Of a DNA stretch of 64,000 nt, positions 45,795-54,507 are shown piece after piece (position 1 is the first letter of the stretch; every line of letters starts with the position of its first letter). The notes under the pieces are model-generated. The model saw only the letters and a program-made list of their open reading frames with translations, searched no databases and was not told the origin of the DNA. The position numbers and the translations under genes were made by a program. The DNA comes from a virus: the IMG/VR virus record IMGVR_UViG_3300043446_003702, positions 1-64,000 of that record; one strand, written 5' to 3'.

Positions 45795-47769
45795 CAAACG
45801 CATAAGTGGCCAACCACTCCCACTCATAACTCTTTTTCAACTCATCGAAGTTGCCTGCCACACTGTCCCAATACTCTATGCCATCTTGGGCACCCTTGAT
45901 GCTCCACTGATCTGCACTGTGGTCCACCGTAAGCCATTTGTCTAGTCTATAAGCACTTTCAACATCAGGCAGGCTGGATTTCAACTTGATCACTTCTCTA
46001 AACGCAGTGCGCCAGGCCATCCAAGGCGTGCGATCATAGAATGCCTGCCCAGAAACAATGGGCACTACTTCGTGTGGCTGGTCCAAGGTAAAGTCTAATC
46101 CTGGTCCTGTGTTAGCCAGCACCAATCGTTTGTTGTAGGCAATCATGGCCTGATGTCCATACACCAAGCCATTGACTGGATTGTGTGCATGAAATATGTA
46201 GTGCTTGGGTTGTTGCATGCGATCTGGCTGCCATGACCAATCAAAACGATCACTGACTTCCAGTTTGGCAAACACAGCAAAGAACCATGGGGTAGTGCTG
46301 GCTCTGGCAGCAGCATGATAAGCAGCCACTCGGCCTTGTACATTTTTTATGTGATGAATTTTATTGGCACCATTGTGTTTGCGTACTGTACAGGCTAGAT
46401 GATTTAGATTGTAGTCAGCCATGCGTTCACCATTTTCAATGAACACAATGTCCAAGGGTGGGTCTTGTAAGATTCTCTGTGTTCGGTCTATGTAGGCATA
46501 GTCATACAACTGTGTTTTTATATGCGGTACAGCAGTGCGTGGCACTATCACTGTGCCAGCACCTGAACTCACAGGCACAATGGCTTTGGTTTGTTCGCGC
46601 CACAGTGGCACAGTGATCATGTTACCGGGCACATAGTCCAAGTTAGTGAATGTGGCCAAGGGCCCAGCCCAGGCAGTGTTTTTTACTGCATCTACTTGGC
46701 TGTCGTTGTCATGCAAGATCACAGGCATAGCACGTCGTGGCACAGAGGTGCTGATAAAGTTCACCTCGGTCCATTCCAATAGCTCTTTCTTTTCTGCGCG
46801 AGCCGCAAATGAAGGCACATGCATGAAAAATGTGTCGCCAAACTTTTGATCATTGCTGGCAAACACATGCAACATTGTGGCCTGCCACTGTTCAGGATGC
46901 CACGAAAAGTCAAAATTGCTGTAGTCACAGATGCTGCTACAGATCCACACAAACTCATGTTCAGTGCCTATGCTCCGGGCAATGCGAATCAAGGTGTCTC
47001 TGTAGTTGTCAAAGTAGCGTACAGTGCGTGTGGTGTTGGCGATCTTGCCTGCGTTGCCGCACAAGTGATCTATTTCGTATATGGCAGTGGCCACGCGGTT
47101 GGTTGTAGCACGTATTTGATCCACGTACTTGATGTCTGTGGCACCAGGCACAGTATATCTAGGTCCGCCTGTGCGTTGATGCTGTGTGCCAAACTGATAG
47201 ATGTATGGCGGATCAAAGGGATTTGGGTGCCAAGACTGATCAACTGGCTCTACGCCTGCTGGCACAGTCCACAACTTTTTGGTAGGCCGTGCTACAGCAT
47301 ATTGCGCTGTTTCTAGTTTAATTTTGTCAACATTAGGATTATAAACTGGCCCACCTGCTGGTTGCCATTGTGTGGGAAAATGATGTTGATAGTGATCGCT
47401 GGGCAATGGATGCCATGAAAAGTCAAAACTGTCTGTGTCTATGTTTGGGGGTATACACCAACCATCACGACTGCTCAGTCTCTTAATCACACGGTCGGTA
47501 TGATAATTGGTGGTTTCATAGCCTGCTCGTGGCACGAGATAGGTACCCGAATCTGACTGCCATTGACTGGCCCATGCATGCCGTTGTTTGGACTCCCAGG
47601 GCACCGGCTCCCAAAGAAAATTCCAATCATTGTAATCCGCTAAGTAGTGCACAATCCAAAAAAAACGTGTGCCACTCAACTTTTGTGCATGCTGGAATGA
47701 ATCTACCCGCCGCTCGTGCGGGAACAAATTTGGCTTACCTCCATCACTGAAATAAAATACGTCAAACAT
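45766..47769 (-). CDS. Large protein with five WHP-type repeats
   Basis: 667 aa, not recognised with certainty; similar proteins in phages are sometimes called glycosyltransferase-like. At least five repeat units share an FxFxW-x-P start: NDWNFLWEPVPW, DSFDFSWHPLPSDHYQHHF, VDQSWHPNPFDPPYIYQFG, SNFDFSWHPEQWQ and DRFDWSWQPDRMQQ, each followed by a Q-rich GGP-type end. The middle has LDIVFIENGERMADYNLNH, like a GT2 nucleotide-binding start. Its ATG overlaps the ATG of the divergent gene (CATG). Confidence 0.6.
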   Translation of the reverse strand: MFDVFYFSDGGKPNLFPHERRVDSFQHAQKLSGTRFFWIVHYLADYNDWNFLWEPVPWESKQRHAWASQWQSDSGTYLVPRAGYETTNYHTDRVIKRLSSRDGWCIPPNIDTDSFDFSWHPLPSDHYQHHFPTQWQPAGGPVYNPNVDKIKLETAQYAVARPTKKLWTVPAGVEPVDQSWHPNPFDPPYIYQFGTQHQRTGGPRYTVPGATDIKYVDQIRATTNRVATAIYEIDHLCGNAGKIANTTRTVRYFDNYRDTLIRIARSIGTEHEFVWICSSICDYSNFDFSWHPEQWQATMLHVFASNDQKFGDTFFMHVPSFAARAEKKELLEWTEVNFISTSVPRRAMPVILHDNDSQVDAVKNTAWAGPLATFTNLDYVPGNMITVPLWREQTKAIVPVSSGAGTVIVPRTAVPHIKTQLYDYAYIDRTQRILQDPPLDIVFIENGERMADYNLNHLACTVRKHNGANKIHHIKNVQGRVAAYHAAARASTTPWFFAVFAKLEVSDRFDWSWQPDRMQQPKHYIFHAHNPVNGLVYGHQAMIAYNKRLVLANTGPGLDFTLDQPHEVVPIVSGQAFYDRTPWMAWRTAFREVIKLKSSLPDVESAYRLDKWLTVDHSADQWSIKGAQDGIEYWDSVAGNFDELKKSYEWEWLATYAFVKRNLTPHQ

Positions 47770-48955
47770 GATTAGAATAGATGAAATTTATGATAATACA
47801 ATCTGGCCTTGGATAAAACGTCATCATCCTGGTGTAAGGCTTTGGTGGTGCGAACCATTTGGTAGAACAGATCCTGACAGCTTAGTTAATTATGGCAGTG
47901 ACGACTTAATCGAACACAATTATACACTATTATGGGACCAAGAGCCTATTCATTTGAATTTGCATTTGCCCACATTTGAACGAGTTGTTAGCAACAATAA
48001 AAATTTGCATTTAACAGTAAATTACCGTAACCGACTTAATCAATTAGCAATTAACAATGGATATAGCAAACCACTCAATGTCAATTTACAAGTGGGTGCA
48101 ATTATTACCAGCGAACGCGACAGTGACACAGTTGATACAGTGTGCAAACAGTTTGGCTGGCGCAGTTACTATTATTTTTTTCATGGCTGGGCCGCATTGG
48201 ATTGGTATCGTGGATATGACCGAACTTTTTTAATCAAGCCTTGGACTGAAAGAACAATTAATCAAACATTTTTAGCACCAAATCGTATAGTAGCAGGAGA
48301 ACGCAAGCATAGATTGGAAATGCTATATTGGATATTCAAACTTAAAATGAGCAACAATCACGTATCATGTCCTGCTGTGTGCCCTGCCGAAAACATTGCT
48401 ATACTAGATGCTATAAAACCGCTAAAAGCCAAGTATGCAGACATAGAAACAGTTTTTTCCCAACAATCATTGCCCATGAACTTCAAAGACGAAACTGGTC
48501 ACCCCATGCAATCTTGCTGGCTTGATTTGTTTGATCAATCAGCTGAAAGTTTGTTATACTTGGTGACTGAAACCGTGGCCACTGGTCGTAGACATCATTT
48601 GACTGAAAAAACTTTCAAGCCCATTGCCATGGGCATGCCATTTATCATTGTGGGCACACAAGGCAGCTTGCGTTATTTGCGCAGTTACGGTTTCCGGACA
48701 TTTGGTGACCTGTGGGATGAAAGTTATGATGATGAACCTGATGACTCAAAGCGTATAGAAAAAATTGCACGAGTATTGTCGCTGTTGGAGAGCTTGGAAG
48801 AAGATCGTCAGGCCATATTTGAAAGTGCCTGGGATATCATCCAACACAACTGGAATCATTTTTATAACGGTGGCTTTGAAGCAGTACTATGGGAAGAACT
48901 AAAGGACATGTTGAATGAGCTTGAATTTGATAGCAGATCGAGTAATCAAGGGTAG
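47768..48955 (+). CDS. EKTFKPI-family protein
   Basis: 395 aa. Full signature: VTETVATG, LTEKTFKPIAMGMPFI, GSLRYLRSYGFRTF, DLWDESYDDEPDD, KRIEKIARV. The N-terminal half has LLWDQEPIHLNL and the middle ERKHRLEML. GT-B/GT10-like reading is inferred from the Glu-Lys pair and Gly-rich strand. AT-rich. Overlaps the next family member by 41 bases. Confidence 0.6.
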   Translation: MIRIDEIYDNTIWPWIKRHHPGVRLWWCEPFGRTDPDSLVNYGSDDLIEHNYTLLWDQEPIHLNLHLPTFERVVSNNKNLHLTVNYRNRLNQLAINNGYSKPLNVNLQVGAIITSERDSDTVDTVCKQFGWRSYYYFFHGWAALDWYRGYDRTFLIKPWTERTINQTFLAPNRIVAGERKHRLEMLYWIFKLKMSNNHVSCPAVCPAENIAILDAIKPLKAKYADIETVFSQQSLPMNFKDETGHPMQSCWLDLFDQSAESLLYLVTETVATGRRHHLTEKTFKPIAMGMPFIIVGTQGSLRYLRSYGFRTFGDLWDESYDDEPDDSKRIEKIARVLSLLESLEEDRQAIFESAWDIIQHNWNHFYNGGFEAVLWEELKDMLNELEFDSRSSNQG

Positions 48956-50090
48956 AATATATCCTGCCTTGGCTCGTCACGAAGCATATCCCTACACACA
49001 AGGTTGGCGTGAGTTTGGTCAACACTGGCCACACACCACACCATTACGATTGCAAGAATACTGTGACCATCATGGTGTCAAACTCAACATCATTAACATT
49101 GATGCTGAATGGCCCACTGATGCATTTTATCCTGTGGGCTTGGGTTTCTTTGACTTTGGCATTGATTATTTTGAACTAATGCCTGAGCGCATACGTAAAG
49201 GATTGTTCAATAGCAAAGTGCGTGTGTTGTTTTATTATCACGAAGGTGACAATCCTGAACGAATCAAGTCCAGACTAGACCAACTATGCATCAAACACAA
49301 TTTGAGCAACAATTGCTATGTGTTTGTAAGCTCTAATTCGACAGCCAGCAACATTCCAGGATTTGTGGCGTTCCAAGACAGTGAACTTTGGTACTGGCAA
49401 CGCAATCATTATTCTCCGCCATTGGCCATACACAATCAACCAAGAGAACGTGATTTTACAGTGCTCAACAGATTGCACAAATCTTGGCGTGCCATGGCCA
49501 TGGCTGATTTGCACCACAATGGCATATTAGACAACTCTTATTGGAGTTATTGCCAACCAGGCGAGTTTGTGGATGCAGACTGCCCTATTGAAATTGACAG
49601 TATTCCAAAATTGCGGGCAAGAACTGCCAAATTTCTTCAGTCAGCACCTTATGAGAGTGATACGCTTGATAACGATCAGCGAAACAATCATAGCATGTTG
49701 GTATCTAAGTATCATATCAACAGTTATTGTAATATTGTAATGGAAACACATTTTGACATAGGTGGCGGGATACTCTTGAGTGAAAAAACATTCAAACCTA
49801 TTAAACATGGTCAAATGTTTTTTGTAGCAGGTGCTGCGGGAAGTTTACAAGTTCTACGAGATTTGGGATACCGTGTATTTGATGGTATTTTAAACAACAG
49901 ATATGATTTAGAAATTGATGCTACCAAACGATGGATGGCCTTGATTAGATCTATTTTTTTTGCTCGATTGGATTTGCCGCAACTATTTGAATTGTGCCGT
50001 GCCGATATAGAACATAATCAACAGTTATTTCAAACCCGCAAGGCTGAACGTTTAAATAATCTTATCAAGGAAATCAATGAATCTCATTAA
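48915..50090 (+). CDS. EKTFKPI-family protein
   Basis: 391 aa. Signature METHFDIG, LSEKTFKPIKHGQMFFVAG, LRDLGYRVFDGIL, NRYDLEIDATKRW. An N-R-HK motif (VLNRLHKSWRAMAM) precedes, matching LNGRLRPHRK in the 60955 copy. Longer N-terminal part with FYYHEGDNPERIKSRL, reminiscent of a glycosyltransferase-like sheet. Overlaps the amidinotransferase gene by 14 bases. Confidence 0.6.
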   Translation: MSLNLIADRVIKGRIYPALARHEAYPYTQGWREFGQHWPHTTPLRLQEYCDHHGVKLNIINIDAEWPTDAFYPVGLGFFDFGIDYFELMPERIRKGLFNSKVRVLFYYHEGDNPERIKSRLDQLCIKHNLSNNCYVFVSSNSTASNIPGFVAFQDSELWYWQRNHYSPPLAIHNQPRERDFTVLNRLHKSWRAMAMADLHHNGILDNSYWSYCQPGEFVDADCPIEIDSIPKLRARTAKFLQSAPYESDTLDNDQRNNHSMLVSKYHINSYCNIVMETHFDIGGGILLSEKTFKPIKHGQMFFVAGAAGSLQVLRDLGYRVFDGILNNRYDLEIDATKRWMALIRSIFFARLDLPQLFELCRADIEHNQQLFQTRKAERLNNLIKEINESH

Positions 50091-51117
50091 CTCGTATACC
50101 AGTTGGCAACCACTAGAAGAAGTCATTGTGGGCCGTGCCTACGCACCAGACTATTTTGATTTTATTGAAAATGCGCAAGTGCGTAATCAACTACAACAGA
50201 TTCTTGCGGAAACAGAAGAAGATTTGGCTAACTTGCAAAAAACCATTGAAATGTTTGGGGCTCAAGTTCGTCGACCTAATTTACCCAACAAGCATCGTTT
50301 TCAACAAGAACAGATCAAAGGTCACGGTGCTCCACTGCCACCACTTACCCCAAGAGATTGGCAAATTACCTTGGGAGATCGATTGCTACGTGTTTTAGCA
50401 GTACAAGAACTTGATCAACTGTGTAATGAGTATGAAACTGCACAACCCGGCTCGGTGGTAAACCCACACGGTTCCTCAGGCTGGGACGAAACTTGTATAC
50501 TCAACGGCGCATCTGCCAGTTGTATAGTACGGGTGGGCCGTGATGTGTTTTTTGATAATTCAGATTTTTTAAGACCCGATCAAACACGTTGGATTGTAGA
50601 CAATGTGTTGGGATCAGAATACAGAATTCACGAAGCCATCACTGATGGACATGGCGATGCTGTATTTGCCATACTTAAACCAGGGGTACTGTTGAGTTCA
50701 AAACACGATGTAAATTTGAATCTGTCTGCTGACTTTCCTGGTTGGGACGTTTGTAAAATTTGGGATAGTTCAATATGGGCTGCCATGGAGGTAGGTAAGT
50801 TTAAGTATGAACAAAGCCCCGGTGCTTGGTATGTACAGGGACAAACACCCACACCTGAATTCACAGACTTTGTCAACACTTATCTAACTAAATGGACTGG
50901 CTTTGTTGCTGAAACTGTTTTTGATGTCAACTGCCTTGTACTGGACGAATCACATGTGATATTCAGTGCCTACAACCGAGAAGTATTTGATTATTGTCGC
51001 AAGCATAAAATTGAACCTATTATTAGTGAACTAAGGCACAGTTATTTCTGGGATGGTGGCATCAGTTGCTGCACCCAAGATATTCGCCGTCGTGGTGGAT
51101 TAGAAACTTATCTCTAG
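50077..51117 (+). CDS. Amidinotransferase (glycine/inosamine amidinotransferase family)
   Basis: 346 aa. WQPLEEVIVGRAY at the N-terminus; TDGHGDAVFAI (catalytic His region), LLSSKHDVNL, LVLDESHVIFSAYN, and GGISCCTQDIRR near the C-terminus with the catalytic Cys (GG-x-x-C-x-T-x-D). These enzymes move an amidino group from arginine to an amine, as in creatine, streptomycin or nodularin-type routes. It would place a guanidino group on the island's product. Convergent overlap of four bases with the methyltransferase gene. Confidence 0.85.
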   Translation: MNLINSYTSWQPLEEVIVGRAYAPDYFDFIENAQVRNQLQQILAETEEDLANLQKTIEMFGAQVRRPNLPNKHRFQQEQIKGHGAPLPPLTPRDWQITLGDRLLRVLAVQELDQLCNEYETAQPGSVVNPHGSSGWDETCILNGASASCIVRVGRDVFFDNSDFLRPDQTRWIVDNVLGSEYRIHEAITDGHGDAVFAILKPGVLLSSKHDVNLNLSADFPGWDVCKIWDSSIWAAMEVGKFKYEQSPGAWYVQGQTPTPEFTDFVNTYLTKWTGFVAETVFDVNCLVLDESHVIFSAYNREVFDYCRKHKIEPIISELRHSYFWDGGISCCTQDIRRRGGLETYL

Positions 51118-51899
51118 GGCCGACCGCCTACGTAAAATTTGGCTACAGAATCATCAGGACCTGTTACAGGTGTCAAGGACAAGTCAGGTAAAAACTTAGG
51201 CCATGCCAGAATACTCATTAATCCCGAAGCACCAAAAATATTTTTAGCATTATTTTTAAAGTTGTTGGGGTTGTAGTTATTGACCTGCGCCCAATAAAAT
51301 TTGTATCTTTCAGGTGACAGCAAGTTGTATATTTCTTTCAAATGTTTAGATTCATGTGCCTCATAATATATCACTGGTGACCTTGAGGCAATGATATTTT
51401 TACAACCCTGAAGCACAGATAATTCATGACCTTCAACGTCAATTTTGATAAAGTCTGGCGGCGGCAAATCTGCGGTGTCTAATTCCACAGCAGGCACAGC
51501 AATGCCTAACTCGTCCTCTACTATACATACATTACCAAAATTGCCAAATGTATTTTCGTCATAATCATTGATGTAACATGTGGCCCAGTGATTTGAAACA
51601 GCACACTGAGCAATATCTACGTTGTCAAAAGGTGCTGTGTTTTTTTCTAATAGTGCAAAGTTTTTTGGATGGGGCTCAAATGCATAGACCTTTTTTACTT
51701 TTGAGGCAAAAGCAGTGGTATGATATCCAATATTGGCACCAACATCATAGACCACACAGTTGGCATTTAAAAAACTCAACATCAAGTCCACTTCGGCCTG
51801 ACCATACTCCCCATAATGATCCAGACTGGCACCAATCATTTCATCTGTGTCATAAAACCAAAAGTCTTGAACATATCTTGTGGTAGTTGATTTTAACAT
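51114..51899 (-). CDS. FkbM-family methyltransferase
   Basis: 261 aa. VYDVGANIGYHTTAFA (SAM-binding motif I) near residue 52, VYAFEPHPKNFALLEKN and DFIKIDVEGHELSVLQG near residue 155 are the FkbM trademark. O-methylates sugars, lipids or peptides. Last gene of the minus-strand operon, starting immediately after the carbamoyltransferase stop. Confidence 0.85.
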   Translation of the reverse strand: MLKSTTTRYVQDFWFYDTDEMIGASLDHYGEYGQAEVDLMLSFLNANCVVYDVGANIGYHTTAFASKVKKVYAFEPHPKNFALLEKNTAPFDNVDIAQCAVSNHWATCYINDYDENTFGNFGNVCIVEDELGIAVPAVELDTADLPPPDFIKIDVEGHELSVLQGCKNIIASRSPVIYYEAHESKHLKEIYNLLSPERYKFYWAQVNNYNPNNFKNNAKNIFGASGLMSILAWPKFLPDLSLTPVTGPDDSVAKFYVGGRP

Positions 51900-53387
51900 T
51901 TAACTTACAACCTTTACATCATACAGTGCTTGAAATCTGTCAGCATCGTTTCTATCATTGACCATGGGCTCGCCGCGTATGTTCAAACTGGTGTTAAGCA
52001 ACATAGGACAACCTGTACGAGCGTACCATGCTTCTAGCAGTCGTCGGATCCCTGATCCATCTGCCGCCACCGTCTGTACTCGACTGGTGCCATCAACATG
52101 ACATATACTAGGGTAAATGCCAGGTTGGCGACAAGCAGCGACTGATTGCATGTAAGCATGAGTATGCCAGCCAGGCTTGATGTCAAAGTACTCATCAGCC
52201 AACTCAGCCAATATGACAGGGGCGAAGGGTCTAAACTTTTGTCTGCGTTTGATTTCATTGACTTGATCTTTTATGTTAGGCCTACGTGGGTCTGCCAGTA
52301 GGCTGCGGTTTCCTAGTGCCCTAGGTCCGAATTCTGCTCGACCACTCGCAATACCAACAATGCCAGTGCCACAGAGATGATCAAGGGCATCATCAACAGG
52401 ATACCCACCAGGGATGTCATGACCCAAAAAAGCGTTAGTCCAATTAATCCTGCCACGATAGGCAAGGGCTGCGGCGCCAAGGCTACTGCCAGCATCACCA
52501 GGACAAGGCATAATCCAAATATCATCGAAAAATCTCCTTAATTTTCTATTGGCCAGGCAGTTGAGGGCCACACCACCTTGATACACAAGATTGGTTGACC
52601 ACTCAAAGTCTCTGGCCCTACGCATGACGTTGCCGATCAAGCGTTCCAACATTCGCTGCGCACTGGCAGCAATATCTACATCCTCAAGTCCCGGCATGAA
52701 TTTATTGCTTAGACCTGTGTGTAAATTTTGTTTGAACTCTACGAGATCAGGGTCATTGACCAAAATTAATTCCATGAGTTCATGATAATGATCGTCGCCG
52801 TAGGCACTCATGCCCATGGTGATGTATTCTTCGTCTAGTGGGTGTAGGCCCACACGCTGAGTAATTGCACTATAAAACAGACCCAGGCTGTGCGGATATC
52901 GTTGTGCCCACAATCGTTGATACTTTGCTCTTCCTTTTCCATCATATTCGGCTCCCCAGATTGTAATAGTGTCCCACTCACCTATGGCATCAATCACAAC
53001 CACAGTGGCACGGTCATATGGTGAAGTTTGAAAACCACTGGCTGCATGTGATAGGTGATGATTGTAATTATGATAATTTCTTACATCTTGCCAACACCTT
53101 TGACCAATTTGATCATGTACAATGCGTTTGACCGACAACTTGTTCCACTCGACACCTTGTCCTGCATACCACTGGCGCAGTTGTTTGGCCCAAGGACGTT
53201 CATAGTAGGCCACAGTGTCTATGGGATTATACTGTTCTAGCTCTTGGATCAACCCTGTGTCGATATTGGCATCATTCTTGATTCGGCTGTAGCGTTCGCT
53301 ATGGCCGGCAAACAAGATATCGCCTGATCGATTGATCACAGTGGCAGCAGCATCATGAAATCCGGCCGAGATGCCTAAAATATTCAT
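51900..53387 (-). CDS. Carbamoyltransferase (NodU/CmcH/TobZ family)
   Basis: 495 aa. MNILGISAGFHDAAATVI is the Kae1-like ATPase start, DRATVVVIDAIGEWDTITI the second phosphate loop, and FGPRALGNRSLLADPRR with a later FRPFAPVI the C-terminal YrdC-related adenylation/carbamoyl transfer region. The metal-binding NYNHHLSHAASG is present. Uses carbamoyl phosphate and ATP to carbamoylate a hydroxyl group, often on sugars. Its ATG overlaps the small peptide gene (ATGA). Confidence 0.92.
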   Translation of the reverse strand: MNILGISAGFHDAAATVINRSGDILFAGHSERYSRIKNDANIDTGLIQELEQYNPIDTVAYYERPWAKQLRQWYAGQGVEWNKLSVKRIVHDQIGQRCWQDVRNYHNYNHHLSHAASGFQTSPYDRATVVVIDAIGEWDTITIWGAEYDGKGRAKYQRLWAQRYPHSLGLFYSAITQRVGLHPLDEEYITMGMSAYGDDHYHELMELILVNDPDLVEFKQNLHTGLSNKFMPGLEDVDIAASAQRMLERLIGNVMRRARDFEWSTNLVYQGGVALNCLANRKLRRFFDDIWIMPCPGDAGSSLGAAALAYRGRINWTNAFLGHDIPGGYPVDDALDHLCGTGIVGIASGRAEFGPRALGNRSLLADPRRPNIKDQVNEIKRRQKFRPFAPVILAELADEYFDIKPGWHTHAYMQSVAACRQPGIYPSICHVDGTSRVQTVAADGSGIRRLLEAWYARTGCPMLLNTSLNIRGEPMVNDRNDADRFQALYDVKVVS

Positions 53388-53485
53388 TTGTAAATAAATG
53401 GATCTCGTTTGCGAAGTTCGCGTAATTTTTTACGATAGCGTATTTCCAGTGTTACTCTAGCCCAAAGTTTGCGTATCCAATTCAT
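53384..53485 (-). CDS. 33-aa basic peptide coupled to carbamoyltransferase
   Basis: MNWIRKLWARVTLEIRYRKK then LRELRKRDPFIYK, behind AAGGAGATTGAG. ATGA overlaps on both sides lock its frame. I recall similar RELRKRDPFIYK-ending peptides beside phage carbamoyltransferases (memory, not a search). An amphipathic basic helix; may bind the enzyme or the membrane. Confidence 0.72.
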   Translation of the reverse strand: MNWIRKLWARVTLEIRYRKKLRELRKRDPFIYK

Positions 53486-54507
53486 CTCAATCTCCTTATT
53501 TGCTGTTCAGCATAGTCTGGATCGCTCCAGCAATATTCATATGTAGCCTCAGCGTCGCTAGTACGTATTTTATGTACATCAAGGTGAGCAGTAATCTGTT
53601 GCCAAATTTGATTGTAATCTAATGTGCCAAATGACTTGGATAAATTTACCTGTGCTACCTTTGGGTGCCCTATTGTAAGATTTGGATCTGCAGGATCAAA
53701 TCCGTTTTCAGTAAGCCAGGACTTAAACTCGGCAATTTTCTTAATTTGCCATTCATATGCTCCTGGATTTCTGGCCCACTCAATGTCAAAATCTCCTGCA
53801 GCCTCAGTCTGGCAACGCATATTGGTAGTTATCAATTCATCAACACTGCGCCCTTCGTCATTGAATACTTCCCAATGAGTTTTACCTACTGCTTTGTTTA
53901 CACCCACATATACTGCACCCATTTGACGATTGATGGTATCTATGCCAAACAATTCAAAATCTTCCTGATTCAATGTGAATCTTGGTGCGTTAAGCCAACA
54001 CATCAGCTGACTGGGTCTGCGCCACTCAGGTGCCTGTAGGACCTTGCGCATGCTCAGCACAAGACTTTCATACTCATGACACAACAAGTTGAGTTGACGA
54101 ATATGCCAGCGTATCCTGGCATCGGCTTGCTGCCAATAGGGACTCATGTGCCCAGAATGCCCTTGTAGATCTTCAAAGTATTTGTGTAACCAATTTAAAC
54201 GCTCATGATTAATGCCTAAATTGTCCTGTATTGTGTCGGCCACTGTGAAATGATCATTTATAATGTAACCCAAATTGGCTGCATTGATTGCGCCAATGCT
54301 GGTGTTGATTTGATCAATGATGTATTCAGCATTGCGTTTGCTTTCAGTCCAGCCCAACCAACAGTAATTTTTCTCTAGATGTAAATCATGTCGTAAAATA
54401 TCATTCAATGCAGTCAGCCATTTACGACTGAGACTGTTGTCCTCTACATCAATGTACAATGTCAGCGTGTCTGCGCCACGCAGATCTATTTCAATTCTAT
54501 CAAGCAA
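53482..54507 (-). CDS. Conserved phage protein, unknown
   Basis: 341 aa. Largely helical with LTLYIDVEDNSLSRKWLTAL and WLGWTESKRNAEYIIDQIN near the N-terminus and NLTIGHPKVAQVNLSKSFG at the C-terminal side. No catalytic motif recognised; a type found in aquatic phages beside radical SAM and carbamoyltransferase genes. Overlap with upstream gene 8 bases; coupled to the 33-aa peptide by ATGA. Confidence 0.68.
   Translation of the reverse strand: MLDRIEIDLRGADTLTLYIDVEDNSLSRKWLTALNDILRHDLHLEKNYCWLGWTESKRNAEYIIDQINTSIGAINAANLGYIINDHFTVADTIQDNLGINHERLNWLHKYFEDLQGHSGHMSPYWQQADARIRWHIRQLNLLCHEYESLVLSMRKVLQAPEWRRPSQLMCWLNAPRFTLNQEDFELFGIDTINRQMGAVYVGVNKAVGKTHWEVFNDEGRSVDELITTNMRCQTEAAGDFDIEWARNPGAYEWQIKKIAEFKSWLTENGFDPADPNLTIGHPKVAQVNLSKSFGTLDYNQIWQQITAHLDVHKIRTSDAEATYEYCWSDPDYAEQQIRRLR

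Noticed and set aside
52034-52525. Hydrophobic minus-strand ORFs inside the carbamoyltransferase gene
   Set aside because: Out-of-frame shadows of a gene with clear domains; no independent start signals.
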